Assembly (NCBI GenBank): GCA_017379075.1
Contig: JAFNXL010000015.1
Location: 62,001-126,000 of the forward strand
Length of the DNA stretch: 64,000 nt
Reading direction: 5' to 3'
DNA from: Bacteroidaceae bacterium
Lineage (GTDB): Bacteria; Bacteroidota; Bacteroidia; Bacteroidales; Bacteroidaceae
Shown piece by piece: positions 46,869 through 55,798 of this stretch (positions are counted from its first letter, which is position 1; every line of letters begins with the position of its first letter). The notes beneath the pieces were generated by a model. It was given only the letters and a program-made list of their open reading frames with translations. It did not search any database and was not told where the DNA came from. The position numbers were made by a program, and so were the translations under genes.

Positions 46869-47417
46869 TCACTGCAAGCCACGTTCCATCAATTTAAAAA
46901 TAATAATTGTTGAGCTTATTACCCAGATGAGCGTAATAAGATGCCATACAATGTGTTTCTTTCGTGTTTCCTTTTCAAACTTTTTGAAATATTTCTCAAA
47001 TTTATTTTTTTTCTCTGTATAAAACCAATTGGCGAGCATTACACAGAACCCCAATGAGAAATATATGATTTTTGTATACGTTTTCATATCGCCTTCGGCA
47101 TACCAGTTTTCACGTCCTGTCAATATCGTAAACAGATAGAATAACACGATACTGGTCATGATCAGACTTACCATCATTACCCTATCTGAGAGCCTTCTAC
47201 GATAAAAAGTCGGGTCCTTTCTTTTATTATCTTTATAGGAAAACATTTGTTTGTACTCTTCCACGGTATATCCCAGCTTCTTTAATCTTTTTACGACAAA
47301 TGGCAATTTGTAAAAGCAATTGTCAAAGAGCCAATTAATGGGTTTGTCTAACGGATCCATATTCGCCCATTTAAAGATAGAATAATATAGTCTGTTATAT
47401 AATTCTTCAATAATCAT
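46869..47417 (-). CDS. Unrecognised membrane protein with three helices
   Basis: 182 aa. A cytoplasmic-looking N-terminal 80 residues (IIEELYNRLYYSIFKWANMD, FVVKRLKKLGYTVEEYKQMF) is followed by helices near residues 80-100 (VMMVSLIMTSIVLFYLFTIL), 118-135 and 160-178, with a highly basic loop (TEKKNKFEKYFKKFEKETRK) before the last. No family recognised. Its start overlaps the previous gene's stop by four bases (ATGA). Confidence 0.7.
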   Translation of the reverse strand: MIIEELYNRLYYSIFKWANMDPLDKPINWLFDNCFYKLPFVVKRLKKLGYTVEEYKQMFSYKDNKRKDPTFYRRRLSDRVMMVSLIMTSIVLFYLFTILTGRENWYAEGDMKTYTKIIYFSLGFCVMLANWFYTEKKNKFEKYFKKFEKETRKKHIVWHLITLIWVISSTIIIFKLMERGLQ

Positions 47418-48259
47418 AATTTTATTATTTTACTTTTGCGTTTATAGCCAGAGCCTTCAGGAAAATCTTTCTCCAAGGCTAATCCAAACTCATCTTCATA
47501 CTGGTCTCTCCAGGATTTTAACTCGATGGGAGTAGGAATATGAAGCATTTCAATAAACTCAAGCAAGTTTTCGTATTTTAATGGGCCATATAAGTCCGTT
47601 TTTGTGCGGCTGACAATCCAATAGTAGGATTTTTCGCTATCAAAGATTTTCCTTTGTCCTTTAAGATCGTACCTGCATAACGGATATTCTTTAACGGGCA
47701 TGCCATCAACCTTTCTCCCTGGCCTCAAATGCGAGAGTCCTAATATGTCACCTGGATTTTTAACTTCTACTATTAACCAATTTTTTTCAAAAGAATATCG
47801 TTGAACATATCCAATATTTATCTTCTCGCTTAACGTGGTCCTTTTCCCAGATGGTTCACATGCAACGAAGCTGATTAAAGTGTCAACGTGCCCATCAGTT
47901 CTGTGTACCGGGATTTTAACTTTTACGCAAGGCCATGATAGATATGTTTTTGCATAAACATCTTTTACTAAAGTGTCTCTGGTCTGCCACAAATTAGCGG
48001 GCGATGTTGGGAAAATAACGGAGTCGGTGCTGTTGTCAAAAAAACAACTGTCAATGTCTGATGACAAACATAGCCGCGGATTCTCCAATTCAAAAAGATT
48101 CCATCCCACACTCGGCATATCATAAGTCCCTTCTTTTGCAAACCAATCATTCAAACTGGCAATAGCCCACACGATCATAATGGCTATATACAAAAATGGA
48201 AGGGAAAAAATAAAAATAAATCCTCCTGCAATAAGCCAGTTTCTCACTTTTCTTTTCAT
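47414..48259 (-). CDS. Unrecognised membrane-anchored protein
   Basis: 281 aa. One N-terminal helix (LIAGGFIFIFSLPFLYIAIM) then a periplasmic body with several tryptophans and a few cysteines (RLCLSSDIDSCFF, SWPCVKVKIP, FVACEPSG). No family recognised. It is translationally coupled to the next membrane protein and lies 42 bases after the gene before it. The pattern of small paired envelope proteins resembles orphan immunity or toxin-neighbour genes, but no toxin is present. Confidence 0.7.
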   Translation of the reverse strand: MKRKVRNWLIAGGFIFIFSLPFLYIAIMIVWAIASLNDWFAKEGTYDMPSVGWNLFELENPRLCLSSDIDSCFFDNSTDSVIFPTSPANLWQTRDTLVKDVYAKTYLSWPCVKVKIPVHRTDGHVDTLISFVACEPSGKRTTLSEKINIGYVQRYSFEKNWLIVEVKNPGDILGLSHLRPGRKVDGMPVKEYPLCRYDLKGQRKIFDSEKSYYWIVSRTKTDLYGPLKYENLLEFIEMLHIPTPIELKSWRDQYEDEFGLALEKDFPEGSGYKRKSKIIKL

Positions 48260-48301
48260 GGAAGTGCTAACCTAATGTGTAAAAAATGACATGACGCTAT
48301 C

Positions 48302-48883
48302 TTAAGGGATGTTTGAATATTTTCTTTTCAATGTAGTTAGGTGAATTAGGGGCGCATCGTATGCAAATTCTTGTTTATAACAATCATTCGTTTCCGTAGT
48401 AATATACACATTGTCATATTCTTTATCTGTATCGGGAACATATAGCATCAATTTTTGGTTGGCAAAAGGTTGCCACACCCCTTTAGAAGGAGACGCAACT
48501 TCGTACCATCCAGTTACATTATTGTTGTAACGCTTTCTTTTGTTGGAATAAACTATATAGTTGACCCAATAGCAGAGCAGGTCATAGCTTGTTGATGCAG
48601 AGAAATATAATAAGAAAACATTTTCTTCTCTTTCTTCAATTTGTGGTCTTTCAACTGGGGGACTTCCACCATCTGCATTTATCTTAATAAAATCCTCTAT
48701 GGCAATATCTACTTCAGATTTTTCCATATTCGTAGTCATTATAACTCGTTTGCCATTTGGCATTTCATCTTTTATCAATTGGTTCATAGTTGCATAGCGC
48801 TGTTTTCCCCTTTTATTACGCATAACAAAAGAAATCATGATTATTGCAAAAAGTATTGCTACACCTAAAAGAATGTTTTTCAT
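48302..48883 (-). CDS. Unrecognised single-helix membrane-anchored protein
   Basis: 193 aa. N-terminal anchor (MKNILLGVAILFAIIMISFV) followed by a basic segment and a soluble domain with many tyrosines (DLLCYWVNYIVYSNKRKRYN, KQEFAYDAPLIHLTTLKRKY). No family recognised. It is the first gene of the four-gene run. No clear -33/-7 promoter was found before it. Confidence 0.65.
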   Translation of the reverse strand: MKNILLGVAILFAIIMISFVMRNKRGKQRYATMNQLIKDEMPNGKRVIMTTNMEKSEVDIAIEDFIKINADGGSPPVERPQIEEREENVFLLYFSASTSYDLLCYWVNYIVYSNKRKRYNNNVTGWYEVASPSKGVWQPFANQKLMLYVPDTDKEYDNVYITTETNDCYKQEFAYDAPLIHLTTLKRKYSNIP

Positions 48884-49127
48884 TACGTTTTATTTTTGTG
48901 AATTCAACGAATTATAAGTGTTTATAGGGTAATTAGCGAAAATTGCAGCAACATATCGTATTCAATTACAAACAATAATCACGATGCTCACCGAGGACAA
49001 AGTTACTGAATTATTCTGTATCGCAGATAATTTCTGCAAGTTTTTTGCTAAGATGAGGCAAAATATACGCTGAAAAGCGAAGCCTTATTCCTGTTATCTC
49101 AACTAAGTTTCAAGTCCCACTGAAGCG
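48884..49127. other. Gene-poor spacer containing a transposase remnant
   Basis: About 240 AT-rich bases between two unknown genes. Apart from the short plus-strand open frame at 48984-49073, which resembles a transposase N-terminus, nothing recognisable was found: no inverted ends or target duplication. Confidence 0.5.
48984..49073 (+). pseudogene. N-terminal remnant resembling an IS982-family transposase
   Basis: A 29-codon open frame, MLTEDKVTELFCIADNFCKF onwards, resembles from memory the start of Bacteroidota IS982-type transposases (MLTEDKVTEIFCMADDFCKFF style), then stops. The remaining ~270 codons are absent. If right, it marks a past insertion inside the accessory patch. Recognition is by memory of the family, not by alignment. 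Confidence 0.45.
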
Positions 49128-49820
49128 TCATTCATACCATGTTGAATATCTGTTTTGGCATTCAATTTCAGAAGGAATCGAACGGTCAATCCTTTTCAGA
49201 CTGTCCAATGAGATTTTGTGGAATGTAAAATCTACCCAAGGAAGGTTCTTGGATTTACAATTACGCTTGTCAAAAAATATCATGTCGCCTTTCATAATAC
49301 CCTTGAAGGCGATGCTGTCTTGAAATCTGTCAATATGCAACCATTGATGACCGCCCATATCCTTAGCTTCTTGCCAAGAATGTATGCTGATACATATCGG
49401 TGAACTGAAGTATTGAGTTCCTCTTGTGTCTACACAGAAATAGATGCTGTCATTTGAAACTCTCAAGTCTTTCAACTGAGCCACAAAATAGCCTTGGTAA
49501 TACCCGTCTTCTCTCATATCGTCGAAATGGTCTGTGCCACCCCACATATACCCATCTATGAGTCTCCCATCAGTATAATCCAGTTCGATGATTTCAGAGT
49601 ATAACCCAATCTCGCATTCCGGCACTGGATTGGAAAGATAGAATGACTTTTTAACAGATGATGTTATTCCATTCACGCCAACAGAATCGGTTGTAAGTTT
49701 TTGAGAAGAATATGCCAATGGCAAATTTTTCTCTATCGTACCTGAAAAAGTGGTTTTGTACACAGAAAATACAACAAACAGTAATAAGATAGTGGAAAAT
49801 ATTAGGATGAAACGTTTCAT
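49128..49820 (-). CDS. Unrecognised membrane-anchored or exported protein
   Basis: 230 aa from the ATG at 49820 (MKRFILIFSTILLLFVVFSV); the upstream start at 49874 lies within the -7 box. One N-terminal hydrophobic helix (signal or anchor), then a soluble domain with SIYFCVDTRGTQYFSSPICI, SIHSWQEAKDMGGHQWLHID. No family recognised. It has a strong promoter. It lies within the AT-rich accessory patch. Confidence 0.7.
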   Translation of the reverse strand: MKRFILIFSTILLLFVVFSVYKTTFSGTIEKNLPLAYSSQKLTTDSVGVNGITSSVKKSFYLSNPVPECEIGLYSEIIELDYTDGRLIDGYMWGGTDHFDDMREDGYYQGYFVAQLKDLRVSNDSIYFCVDTRGTQYFSSPICISIHSWQEAKDMGGHQWLHIDRFQDSIAFKGIMKGDMIFFDKRNCKSKNLPWVDFTFHKISLDSLKRIDRSIPSEIECQNRYSTWYE

Positions 49821-49871
49821 AATATAGTTATCTTTGTTCCTATTAATACTTAGACGAGTTTTTTTGTGTCG

Positions 49872-49903
49872 CAAATTTATGGATAATAATTATGCCAACC
49901 AAA
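49872..49903 (-). promoter_or_regulatory. Promoter of the unknown gene ending at 49128
   Basis: Minus strand: -33 TTTG (49900-49903), 20 bases, -7 TAAATTTG (49872-49879), about 52 bases before the chosen start. Full consensus. Confidence 0.8.
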
Positions 49904-50042
49904 AGAATAATAGTATTTAACACACAAAAACATGGGATTTGATGAATACATCATATACGAGTTGTGAAATGTTACATATTGGGGCTGAAAATGCGTTCAA
50001 CGTTTGATGTCATTCGGACGCTGCACGCAGACGTCCCTACCC

Positions 50043-50112
50043 TCTCATTGCTCATTGCTCACAACTTATAACTCATAACTCAAAAATCTGTCGCATCTGC
50101 GTCATCCGTGTG
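50043..50112. repeat. REP-like intergenic repeat, copy 1
   Basis: A run of CTCATTG/CTCATAACT words leads into CTCAAAAATCTGTCG followed by 9-base units ATCTGTCGC, ATCTGCGTC, ATCCGTGTG. The core begins at 50079; copy 2 begins exactly 400 bases later. Confidence 0.7.
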
Positions 50113-50177
50113 CCAATGAAAATTCTTTACAAAACCGTATTTTTGTATAAATCCAGCAGGAAAGTCGAAAGTGCCCA

Positions 50178-50265
50178 GTTGGAAAATTTTTATTTCCCTG
50201 TTGGAAAATTATTTTTTCTCAGTTGGAAAATCAAATTTTCGCAGTAGGGCAATATTAGACGACTT
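50178..50265. repeat. 22-base-period tandem repeat, 3 clear copies plus a degenerate fourth
   Basis: GTTGGAAAAT begins at 50178, 50200 and 50222; a degenerate GTAGGGCAAT begins at 50244. All steps are exactly 22. The intervening 12 bases are T-rich and differ between copies, but they fold back on the conserved part (GGAAA with TTTCC in copy 1; GAAAAT-CAA-ATTTTC in copy 3). Confidence 0.9.
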
Positions 50266-50352
50266 TTTGGTTCGCTTTTGAACTATTCCAAGCGGTTTTT
50301 GTTCATTTTGACACCATGTGCGGTTCGGCAGTTAAAAGTAAAAATGTTTGAC

Positions 50353-50386
50353 AGTGAGCGATGAGTGATGAGTCTTGAGTTATGAG
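50353..50386. repeat. Inverted partial copy of the REP-like block
   Basis: GTGAGCGATGAGTGATGAGT then CTTGAGTTATGAG is the reverse complement of the CTCA-rich part of copies 1 and 2. With copy 2 it forms an inverted repeat around about 65 bases. Confidence 0.6.
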
Positions 50387-50449
50387 TTTTTTCGACAAAA
50401 GAACAGAAGGACATGTTTTCTCTTTTGAATCTTATGTTCTTATGTCAAA

Positions 50450-50512
50450 TCTCATTGCTCACGGCTCACTACTCACTACTCAAAAATCTGTCGTATTTGC
50501 GTCATCGGCGTT
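50450..50512. repeat. REP-like intergenic repeat, copy 2
   Basis: CTCATTGCTCACGGCTCACT then CTCAAAAATCTGTCG and 9-base units ATCTGTCGT, ATTTGCGTC, ATCGGCGTT. It diverges from copy 1 at scattered positions. Confidence 0.7.
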
Positions 50513-50647
50513 CCATTGTCCACATTTGTCAAAAAACAAGAAAAGGGGATTTTGGACCGAGTGAAGAAAATCCAAAAATTACCAACCCTCTTATAGTCAA
50601 GCAAATACAAAACCATGAAAAACTCTTCGAAAACACACAAAAAAAAG

Positions 50648-50735
50648 ACTTAAGTGTTTCTTGAGTTTTACTTAAGTCTTTCCGAAGTAACACTTAAGTG
50701 TTTCTGCAAAAACACTTAAGTGTTATTTTTGGATA
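50648..50735. repeat. 22-base-period tandem repeat, 4 copies with a palindromic core
   Basis: ACTTAAGT begins at 50648, 50670, 50692 and 50714, always followed by GTTTC or a one- to two-base variant. All steps are exactly 22. ACTTAAGT is a perfect palindrome. The variable half (about nine bases) differs in each copy. The array ends 38 bases from the waaA stop. Confidence 0.92.
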
Positions 50736-50773
50736 AATTTTATGTAAAGATTTTTCGCAGAAGCCAGACGTCA

Positions 50774-52006
50774 CTACACATCCAACTGCAAGGTGCTGAA
50801 TATGGTTTCTGTGGCTCCGGCATTGGACTTAATATAGTCGCGACACAACGCTCCCTTCTTTGCACAAAGACGGGGATTGCCCGTAAGTTTGTCCACCAAG
50901 GCATTGAACAACGGCTGGCCGGTTATCTCAAAACAGCCGCCCATTCTGAGCAAATCCTGCGCCTCGCGGAACCCTTTGTTGTTGGGGCCGAACAAAACGG
51001 GGATGCCATATACCGCCGCTTCAGGCACATTGTGAATGCCGGCACCGAATCCACCACCCACGTATGCCAGATTGCCGTAACGGTATATGCTGCTGAGCAG
51101 ACCGAAACAGTTGATGATGAGGCAATCTGCCTGCGCCACCGTAGCTTCATCGGCCTCGGTATAGCGCACAAAGGGACGTTTCAACTTGGACTCTATGTGC
51201 TTCAGATGTGCCTCATCAATGACATGCGGTGCAAGAATGAGCTTCATCTGCGGATGGTTATTGAAATAGGGGATAATCAGTTCCTCATCCTGCGGCCATG
51301 AACTACCAGCCACAAAAATGGACTTGGCATCCTTGCCAAAGGTTTCCACCAAGGGCAGTTCGCGGCTCTTGGCCTGGATATCCAGCACGCGGTCAAAACG
51401 GGTATCGCCCACAATGGTCACATTGTCAGTGATGTGCAACGTGGACAAAAGGCGGGCGCTCTCCTCGTCCTGCACAAAAAAGTGGTCCACAAGACGCAAC
51501 ACGGCAGAGTAGCCCTTTCCATACCATTTAAAAAACACCTTGTTGGCACGGAAAATGCTGCTGATGCTATATACGGGAATGTTGTAATGCTTGCAAGCCC
51601 TGAGAAAGTTCCACCAAAACTCATACTTGATGAAAAACGCCATCTCGGGACGCACCAAACGGAAAAAGCTCATGACATTGCCAGGGGTGTCAAACGGCAG
51701 ATAGCAGATGACATCCGCCCCTTCGTAGTTCTTGCGCACCTCGTAACCAGAGGGTGAGAAAAACGTAAGAAGAATCTTATACTCGGGATGCTCCCTGCGG
51801 AAACGCTCAATCAAAGGACGGCCCTGCTCAAACTCGCCTAAACTGGCGGCATGGAACCAGACATAACGGGCATTACGATCAATTTTCTCGCGCAGAATTT
51901 TGAACGTATCTATGTGGCCACGCACAATGGCGCCCGCCTTCTTATGGAAAGGCGAGACCACTATGACTGCCAGCATATAAAGAAAGATGGCCAGCGAATA
52001 CATCAT
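50774..52006 (-). CDS. waaA: 3-deoxy-D-manno-octulosonic acid (Kdo) transferase
   Basis: 410 aa. N-terminal anchor ([20 protein letters not shown]) and GT-B fold with the WaaA signatures [56 protein letters not shown] and [20 protein letters not shown]. It adds Kdo from CMP-Kdo to lipid A precursor at the inner membrane. Its start overlaps the gltX stop by four bases. Confidence 0.97.
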   Translation of the reverse strand: MMYSLAIFLYMLAVIVVSPFHKKAGAIVRGHIDTFKILREKIDRNARYVWFHAASLGEFEQGRPLIERFRREHPEYKILLTFFSPSGYEVRKNYEGADVICYLPFDTPGNVMSFFRLVRPEMAFFIKYEFWWNFLRACKHYNIPVYSISSIFRANKVFFKWYGKGYSAVLRLVDHFFVQDEESARLLSTLHITDNVTIVGDTRFDRVLDIQAKSRELPLVETFGKDAKSIFVAGSSWPQDEELIIPYFNNHPQMKLILAPHVIDEAHLKHIESKLKRPFVRYTEADEATVAQADCLIINCFGLLSSIYRYGNLAYVGGGFGAGIHNVPEAAVYGIPVLFGPNNKGFREAQDLLRMGGCFEITGQPLFNALVDKLTGNPRLCAKKGALCRDYIKSNAGATETIFSTLQLDV

Positions 52007-53565
52007 CCAAGCGTGTCTATGGCAAACTGCATTCTGCGCAGTGTTTCCTCGCGTCCGAGGAACGCACTGAGTTCATACATGTCAGGTCCCTGGCCAGCAC
52101 CTACCAGACAGATGCGCCAAGCATTCCAGGGACGCATGCCGTTCTCTTCGGTCCAGGCATCCACCACTTGCTTCTGGCCTTCCACGGAGAATTCCTCTAT
52201 ACCGGAAAGCACTTCCGCAAGCTGCTTCATCTCAGTGGCTGTACCCTCCTTCCAGTTCTTGCGTACAAACTTGTCCTCGCGGTCTATGCTGTCCGGTGCC
52301 ACAAAGAAGAAGCGCACCAAGGGCCACAGGTCGCTGACGAAGCTGATGTTGCGCTTTTTCTTGTTGCCCTCGCCGTCAGTGTATTCGATAACCTTGAGTT
52401 TCATCATACGCACCACCTCGGCCATTTTCTCTGGGGTGGAAACAATTCCGTTCTCCTCGAGAATCTTCTGCAGGGAAGGCCCCCAAGCCTCATCGGGCTG
52501 GTTCACCAAATACTGGTGGTTGAACCATGCAGCCTTGACATAATCGAAACGGGCACCGTTGCGCGAACACTTGCCAAGGTCGAACAACTGTATGAGTTCT
52601 TCCATGGAAAGCACCTCGCTATGGTCGTTACCGGGATTCCATCCGAGCAGGGCAAGGAAATTGACAACGGCCTGGGGCAGATAGCCTTTCTCACGATAGC
52701 CGCTACTTACCTCTCCACTCTTGGGATCGTGCCATTCCAAGGGGAAGACGGGGAAGCCCAGCTTGTCTCCATCGCGCTTGCTCAACTTGCCATTTCCGAC
52801 AGGCTTTAGCAACAAGGGGAGATGGGCGAAACGGGGCATGGTGTCGGTCCAGCCGAATGCCTCATAAAGCAGTACATGCAAGGGCGCGCTGGGCAGCCAC
52901 TCCTCGCCACGGATAACGTGGGTAACTTCCATGAGGTGGTCATCCACGATATTGGCCAAGTGGTAGGTGGGCAACTGATCTGCGCTCTTGTAAAGCACCT
53001 TGTCATCCAGGATGCTTGAGTTTATAATCACCTCGCCACGGATTATGTCGTCTACCAGCACTTCCCTACCGGGCTCAATGAGAAAACGCACCACATACTG
53101 ATGTCCCTCGGCAATGAGGCGTTCCACCTCTGAAGCGGAAAGGGAAAGTGAATTGCGCATCTGCATGCGTGTGGTGGCATCGTATTGGAAATTCTCTATT
53201 TCCTTGCGCTTGGCATCCAATTCCTCGGGAGTGTCGAAAGCCACATAGGCCTTTCCGGCATCGAGCAACTGGTTTACATATTGCTTATAAATCTCACGAC
53301 GCTCACTCTGGCGGTATGGACCATACTGTCCGCCAATGCCAACGCCTTCGTCGAACTGTATTCCCAACCATTTGAAAGATTCTATGATATATTCCTCGGC
53401 TCCGGGAACAAAGCGGGTAGAATCGGTATCTTCTATACGCAGGATCATATCGCCGCCGTGCTGGCGGGCAAAAAGATAGTTATACAATGCTGTACGGACA
53501 CCGCCAATATGCAAGGGTCCCGTTGGACTTGGAGCGAATCGAACTCGTACTTTTCTATCAGACAT
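52003..53565 (-). CDS. gltX: Glutamyl-tRNA synthetase
   Basis: 520 aa from the ATG at 53565 ([20 protein letters not shown]); the longer frame from 53589 begins inside the -7 box. The HIGH-type motif [20 protein letters not shown] and the KMSKS-type motif [11 protein letters not shown] are present, and the anticodon-binding C-terminal half is complete ([15 protein letters not shown] onwards). Class I synthetase charging tRNA-Glu. Confidence 0.97.
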   Translation of the reverse strand: MSDRKVRVRFAPSPTGPLHIGGVRTALYNYLFARQHGGDMILRIEDTDSTRFVPGAEEYIIESFKWLGIQFDEGVGIGGQYGPYRQSERREIYKQYVNQLLDAGKAYVAFDTPEELDAKRKEIENFQYDATTRMQMRNSLSLSASEVERLIAEGHQYVVRFLIEPGREVLVDDIIRGEVIINSSILDDKVLYKSADQLPTYHLANIVDDHLMEVTHVIRGEEWLPSAPLHVLLYEAFGWTDTMPRFAHLPLLLKPVGNGKLSKRDGDKLGFPVFPLEWHDPKSGEVSSGYREKGYLPQAVVNFLALLGWNPGNDHSEVLSMEELIQLFDLGKCSRNGARFDYVKAAWFNHQYLVNQPDEAWGPSLQKILEENGIVSTPEKMAEVVRMMKLKVIEYTDGEGNKKKRNISFVSDLWPLVRFFFVAPDSIDREDKFVRKNWKEGTATEMKQLAEVLSGIEEFSVEGQKQVVDAWTEENGMRPWNAWRICLVGAGQGPDMYELSAFLGREETLRRMQFAIDTLG

Positions 53566-53588
53566 AATGTTTTTTTTAATTATTCGCA

Positions 53589-53596
53589 CAAAATTA
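53589..53596 (-). promoter_or_regulatory. -7 box of the gltX-waaA operon
   Basis: Minus strand TAATTTTG, 24 bases before the gltX start. The -33 region is not consensus. Confidence 0.5.
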
Positions 53597-53629
53597 CACT
53601 TTTTTTTTTACATAACGGATATTTTTTCG

Positions 53630-53637
53630 TATTTTCG
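53630..53637 (+). promoter_or_regulatory. -7-like box of the HD hydrolase gene
   Basis: TATTTTCG, one base off the TAnnTTTG consensus, 25 bases before the ATG at 53662. The intergenic region is shared with the divergent gltX promoter. Confidence 0.4.
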
Positions 53638-53661
53638 CAATCAATAAAGTAAAAACGAAAT

Positions 53662-55767
53662 ATGAGCAGGAATCATCACTATCGCACGCTTCACACACGC
53701 GACTATCTATACAGGCTGGCATTCTGTGTCATCTCTGTCACCATTCTGGTTCTGGGCATGCCCACAGAACAGAAAATAGGACATGACTACAAACTGGGTG
53801 AACCTTGGGACGACAGTCCCGTCATTGCGACAGACAGCTTCCGCATCTGGAAGTCGGACGAGACACTGGCCAGGGAGCGTGACAGCCTGCTACAGTTCTA
53901 TGAGCCCTACTTTGAGATAAACCAGTCTGTCCAAGACGAGCAGATTGCCGCATTCAAGGAAGATTTCAAAATGAACCATCCCGATGTGCCCGAACATTAC
54001 ATGAAGCACATACAGGAGAAACTGGCCGAAATCTACCGCAGGGGCGTAATGGAGGTATCAGATTATGACGAGATGAAGGAAGAAGAGGTTCAATATGTCA
54101 GACTTTACGCCGAAAACGAAGCCATAGGCTGTCCTCTGCAGAACCTGTTCACCCCAAAGACCGCTTACGAATTTGTCATGGATGAAAAGGACACGCTGCA
54201 TTATGCACTTTTCCATCTGCAACATTTGGACCTGACCCGCTTCATCAGCAGCAACCTGCGCTTTGACATTGAAAAATCACAACAGCAACGGCAGGAGCTT
54301 AACGATTATCTGATTCCGTACATAGGACGAGTGAAGGTGGGCGAAAAAATTGTGGACCGCGGCCAGATTGTGGACGAATATACATATAATGTACTGAACT
54401 CACTGGAAAAGCACCAACAGGAGCGTTCCAAGACCACAGCGGAAAGGTTGTCACGATTGGGCGGGCGCATACTTTATGCCTCCATCATGTCACTGTTCCT
54501 GCTACTCTACTTCCAACAGTTCCGCAACGACTATTTGGAGCGGTTGCGCACAGTGGTGTTTGTTACATGCCTGTACCTCATATTCCCGCTGATCACCTAT
54601 GCGCTTGTACAGCACAAGTTGATGAACGTGCTGGTGATTCCCTATTGCATTCTGCCCATCTTCGTGCGCATCTTCTTGGACTCACGTACGGCCTTTGTAA
54701 CGCACATCATTACCCTCTTCACCTGCGCCATAGCACTGTCCAACCCGTTTGAATTTCTTGTGATCCAAGCCTTTGCCGGACTTACCGCCAGCTATAGCCT
54801 GAGGCAACTGACACAACGCAGCGACCTGTTCACCACTGTGGTGCTTGTAATCATCTCCACCTATGCCACCCATTTCTGTCTGGACCTCATTGACGGCCTT
54901 TTCTTCGAGGGCAAGGCCATAGAGGTATGGGACTACATTTATCTTGGCATAGCCGGAATCCTCAGCACAATTTCCTACTTGTTGATTTTCGCCATCGAGC
55001 GCCTGTTCGGATTTACATCCAACGTAACCCTGGTGGAACTGTCCAACATCAACAACCAGATTCTGCGCCGGCTGAGCGAAGAAGCTCCCGGCACATTCCA
55101 GCACACCATGCAGGTGGCAAACCTTGCCGCAGAAGTGGCAAACCACATCGGGGCAAAAAGCCAGCTGGTGCGTACCGGAGCATTATATCATGACATAGGA
55201 AAACTGGAAAATCCCGTGTTCTTTACAGAGAACCAGACCGGGGTGAATCCGCACGAAGGTCTTTCCCTGGAAGAAAGCGCACAAATCATCATAGGCCATG
55301 TCCGTGATGGTCTGAGACTGGCAGAAAAGCACAAGCTGCCCAAAGTCATCATGGACTTCATCTGTACCCACCACGGAAAGAGCATGGCAAAATACTTCTA
55401 CATCTCGTACAAGAACCAGTTCCCCGACAAGGAGATTGATGAAACGCTGTTCACCTATCCCGGCCCCAATCCGGCCACTACGGAACAAGCCATCCTTATG
55501 ATGGCCGACGGTGTGGAAGCCGCGTCAAGAAGCTTGCCGTCGTACACAGAAGAAAGCATCAGCGCACTGGTGGACAAGATTATTGACGGACAGATTAGGG
55601 AGGGATACTTCAACCAGTGCCCCATCACCTTCCTGGACATCCAAGCGGCAAAAGAGGTGTTCAAATCCAAACTGAAGACCATCTACCACACACGCATCAG
55701 CTATCCGGAACTGAAACCGGCAGCCGAAGAAGCGCCAAAGAAAAAGAAGAGAAAACTCAAGTTTTAG
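53662..55767 (+). CDS. 7TM-HD family phosphohydrolase (PgpH-like)
   Basis: 701 aa. One N-terminal helix (residues 16-33), an extracytoplasmic 7TMR-HDED region (about 50-245), a block of seven helices (about 275-470) and a cytoplasmic HD domain with HTMQVANLAAEVANHIGAKS, ALYHDIGKLENPVFFTENQT (HD near 510), HVRDGLRLAEKH and CTHHGKSMAKYF. PgpH-type proteins hydrolyse cyclic di-AMP in other bacteria. The basic tail KKKKRKLKF ends the protein. Single-gene transcript on the plus strand. Confidence 0.93.
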   Translation: MSRNHHYRTLHTRDYLYRLAFCVISVTILVLGMPTEQKIGHDYKLGEPWDDSPVIATDSFRIWKSDETLARERDSLLQFYEPYFEINQSVQDEQIAAFKEDFKMNHPDVPEHYMKHIQEKLAEIYRRGVMEVSDYDEMKEEEVQYVRLYAENEAIGCPLQNLFTPKTAYEFVMDEKDTLHYALFHLQHLDLTRFISSNLRFDIEKSQQQRQELNDYLIPYIGRVKVGEKIVDRGQIVDEYTYNVLNSLEKHQQERSKTTAERLSRLGGRILYASIMSLFLLLYFQQFRNDYLERLRTVVFVTCLYLIFPLITYALVQHKLMNVLVIPYCILPIFVRIFLDSRTAFVTHIITLFTCAIALSNPFEFLVIQAFAGLTASYSLRQLTQRSDLFTTVVLVIISTYATHFCLDLIDGLFFEGKAIEVWDYIYLGIAGILSTISYLLIFAIERLFGFTSNVTLVELSNINNQILRRLSEEAPGTFQHTMQVANLAAEVANHIGAKSQLVRTGALYHDIGKLENPVFFTENQTGVNPHEGLSLEESAQIIIGHVRDGLRLAEKHKLPKVIMDFICTHHGKSMAKYFYISYKNQFPDKEIDETLFTYPGPNPATTEQAILMMADGVEAASRSLPSYTEESISALVDKIIDGQIREGYFNQCPITFLDIQAAKEVFKSKLKTIYHTRISYPELKPAAEEAPKKKKRKLKF

Positions 55768-55768
55768 G

Positions 55769-55789
55769 GTGGTGCTAATTTAGTACCAC
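55769..55789. terminator. Hairpin between the convergent HD-hydrolase and priA genes
   Basis: GTGGTGCTAA and TTAGTACCAC (55769-55778, 55780-55789) form a near-perfect dyad starting two bases after the HD gene stop. No clear T run; perhaps a shared weak terminator. Confidence 0.45.
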
Positions 55790-55798
55790 TTCCTCTCA

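Larger units (their letters stand above)
49821..50773. other. 950-base gene-free, repeat-rich region
   Basis: No credible gene. It holds the promoter at 49872, two direct copies of a REP-like block, an inverted partial copy of it, two 22-base-period arrays, and AT-rich filler. The short open frames on the plus strand (for example 50382-50664) run through the repeats and look like chance. Confidence 0.75.

Noticed and set aside
45723-49820. Known anti-phage defence island
   Set aside because: No nuclease, helicase, cyclase, TIR, reverse transcriptase or toxin motif is visible in any of the five proteins.
50170-50735. CRISPR array
   Set aside because: Period is 22 bases, repeats are 10-16 and variable parts 6-12 bases, far below CRISPR dimensions; motifs differ between loci and no cas genes are present.
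52003-53589. Longer GltX starting at 53589
   Set aside because: That start lies in the -7 box; [16 protein letters not shown] is the family's natural start.
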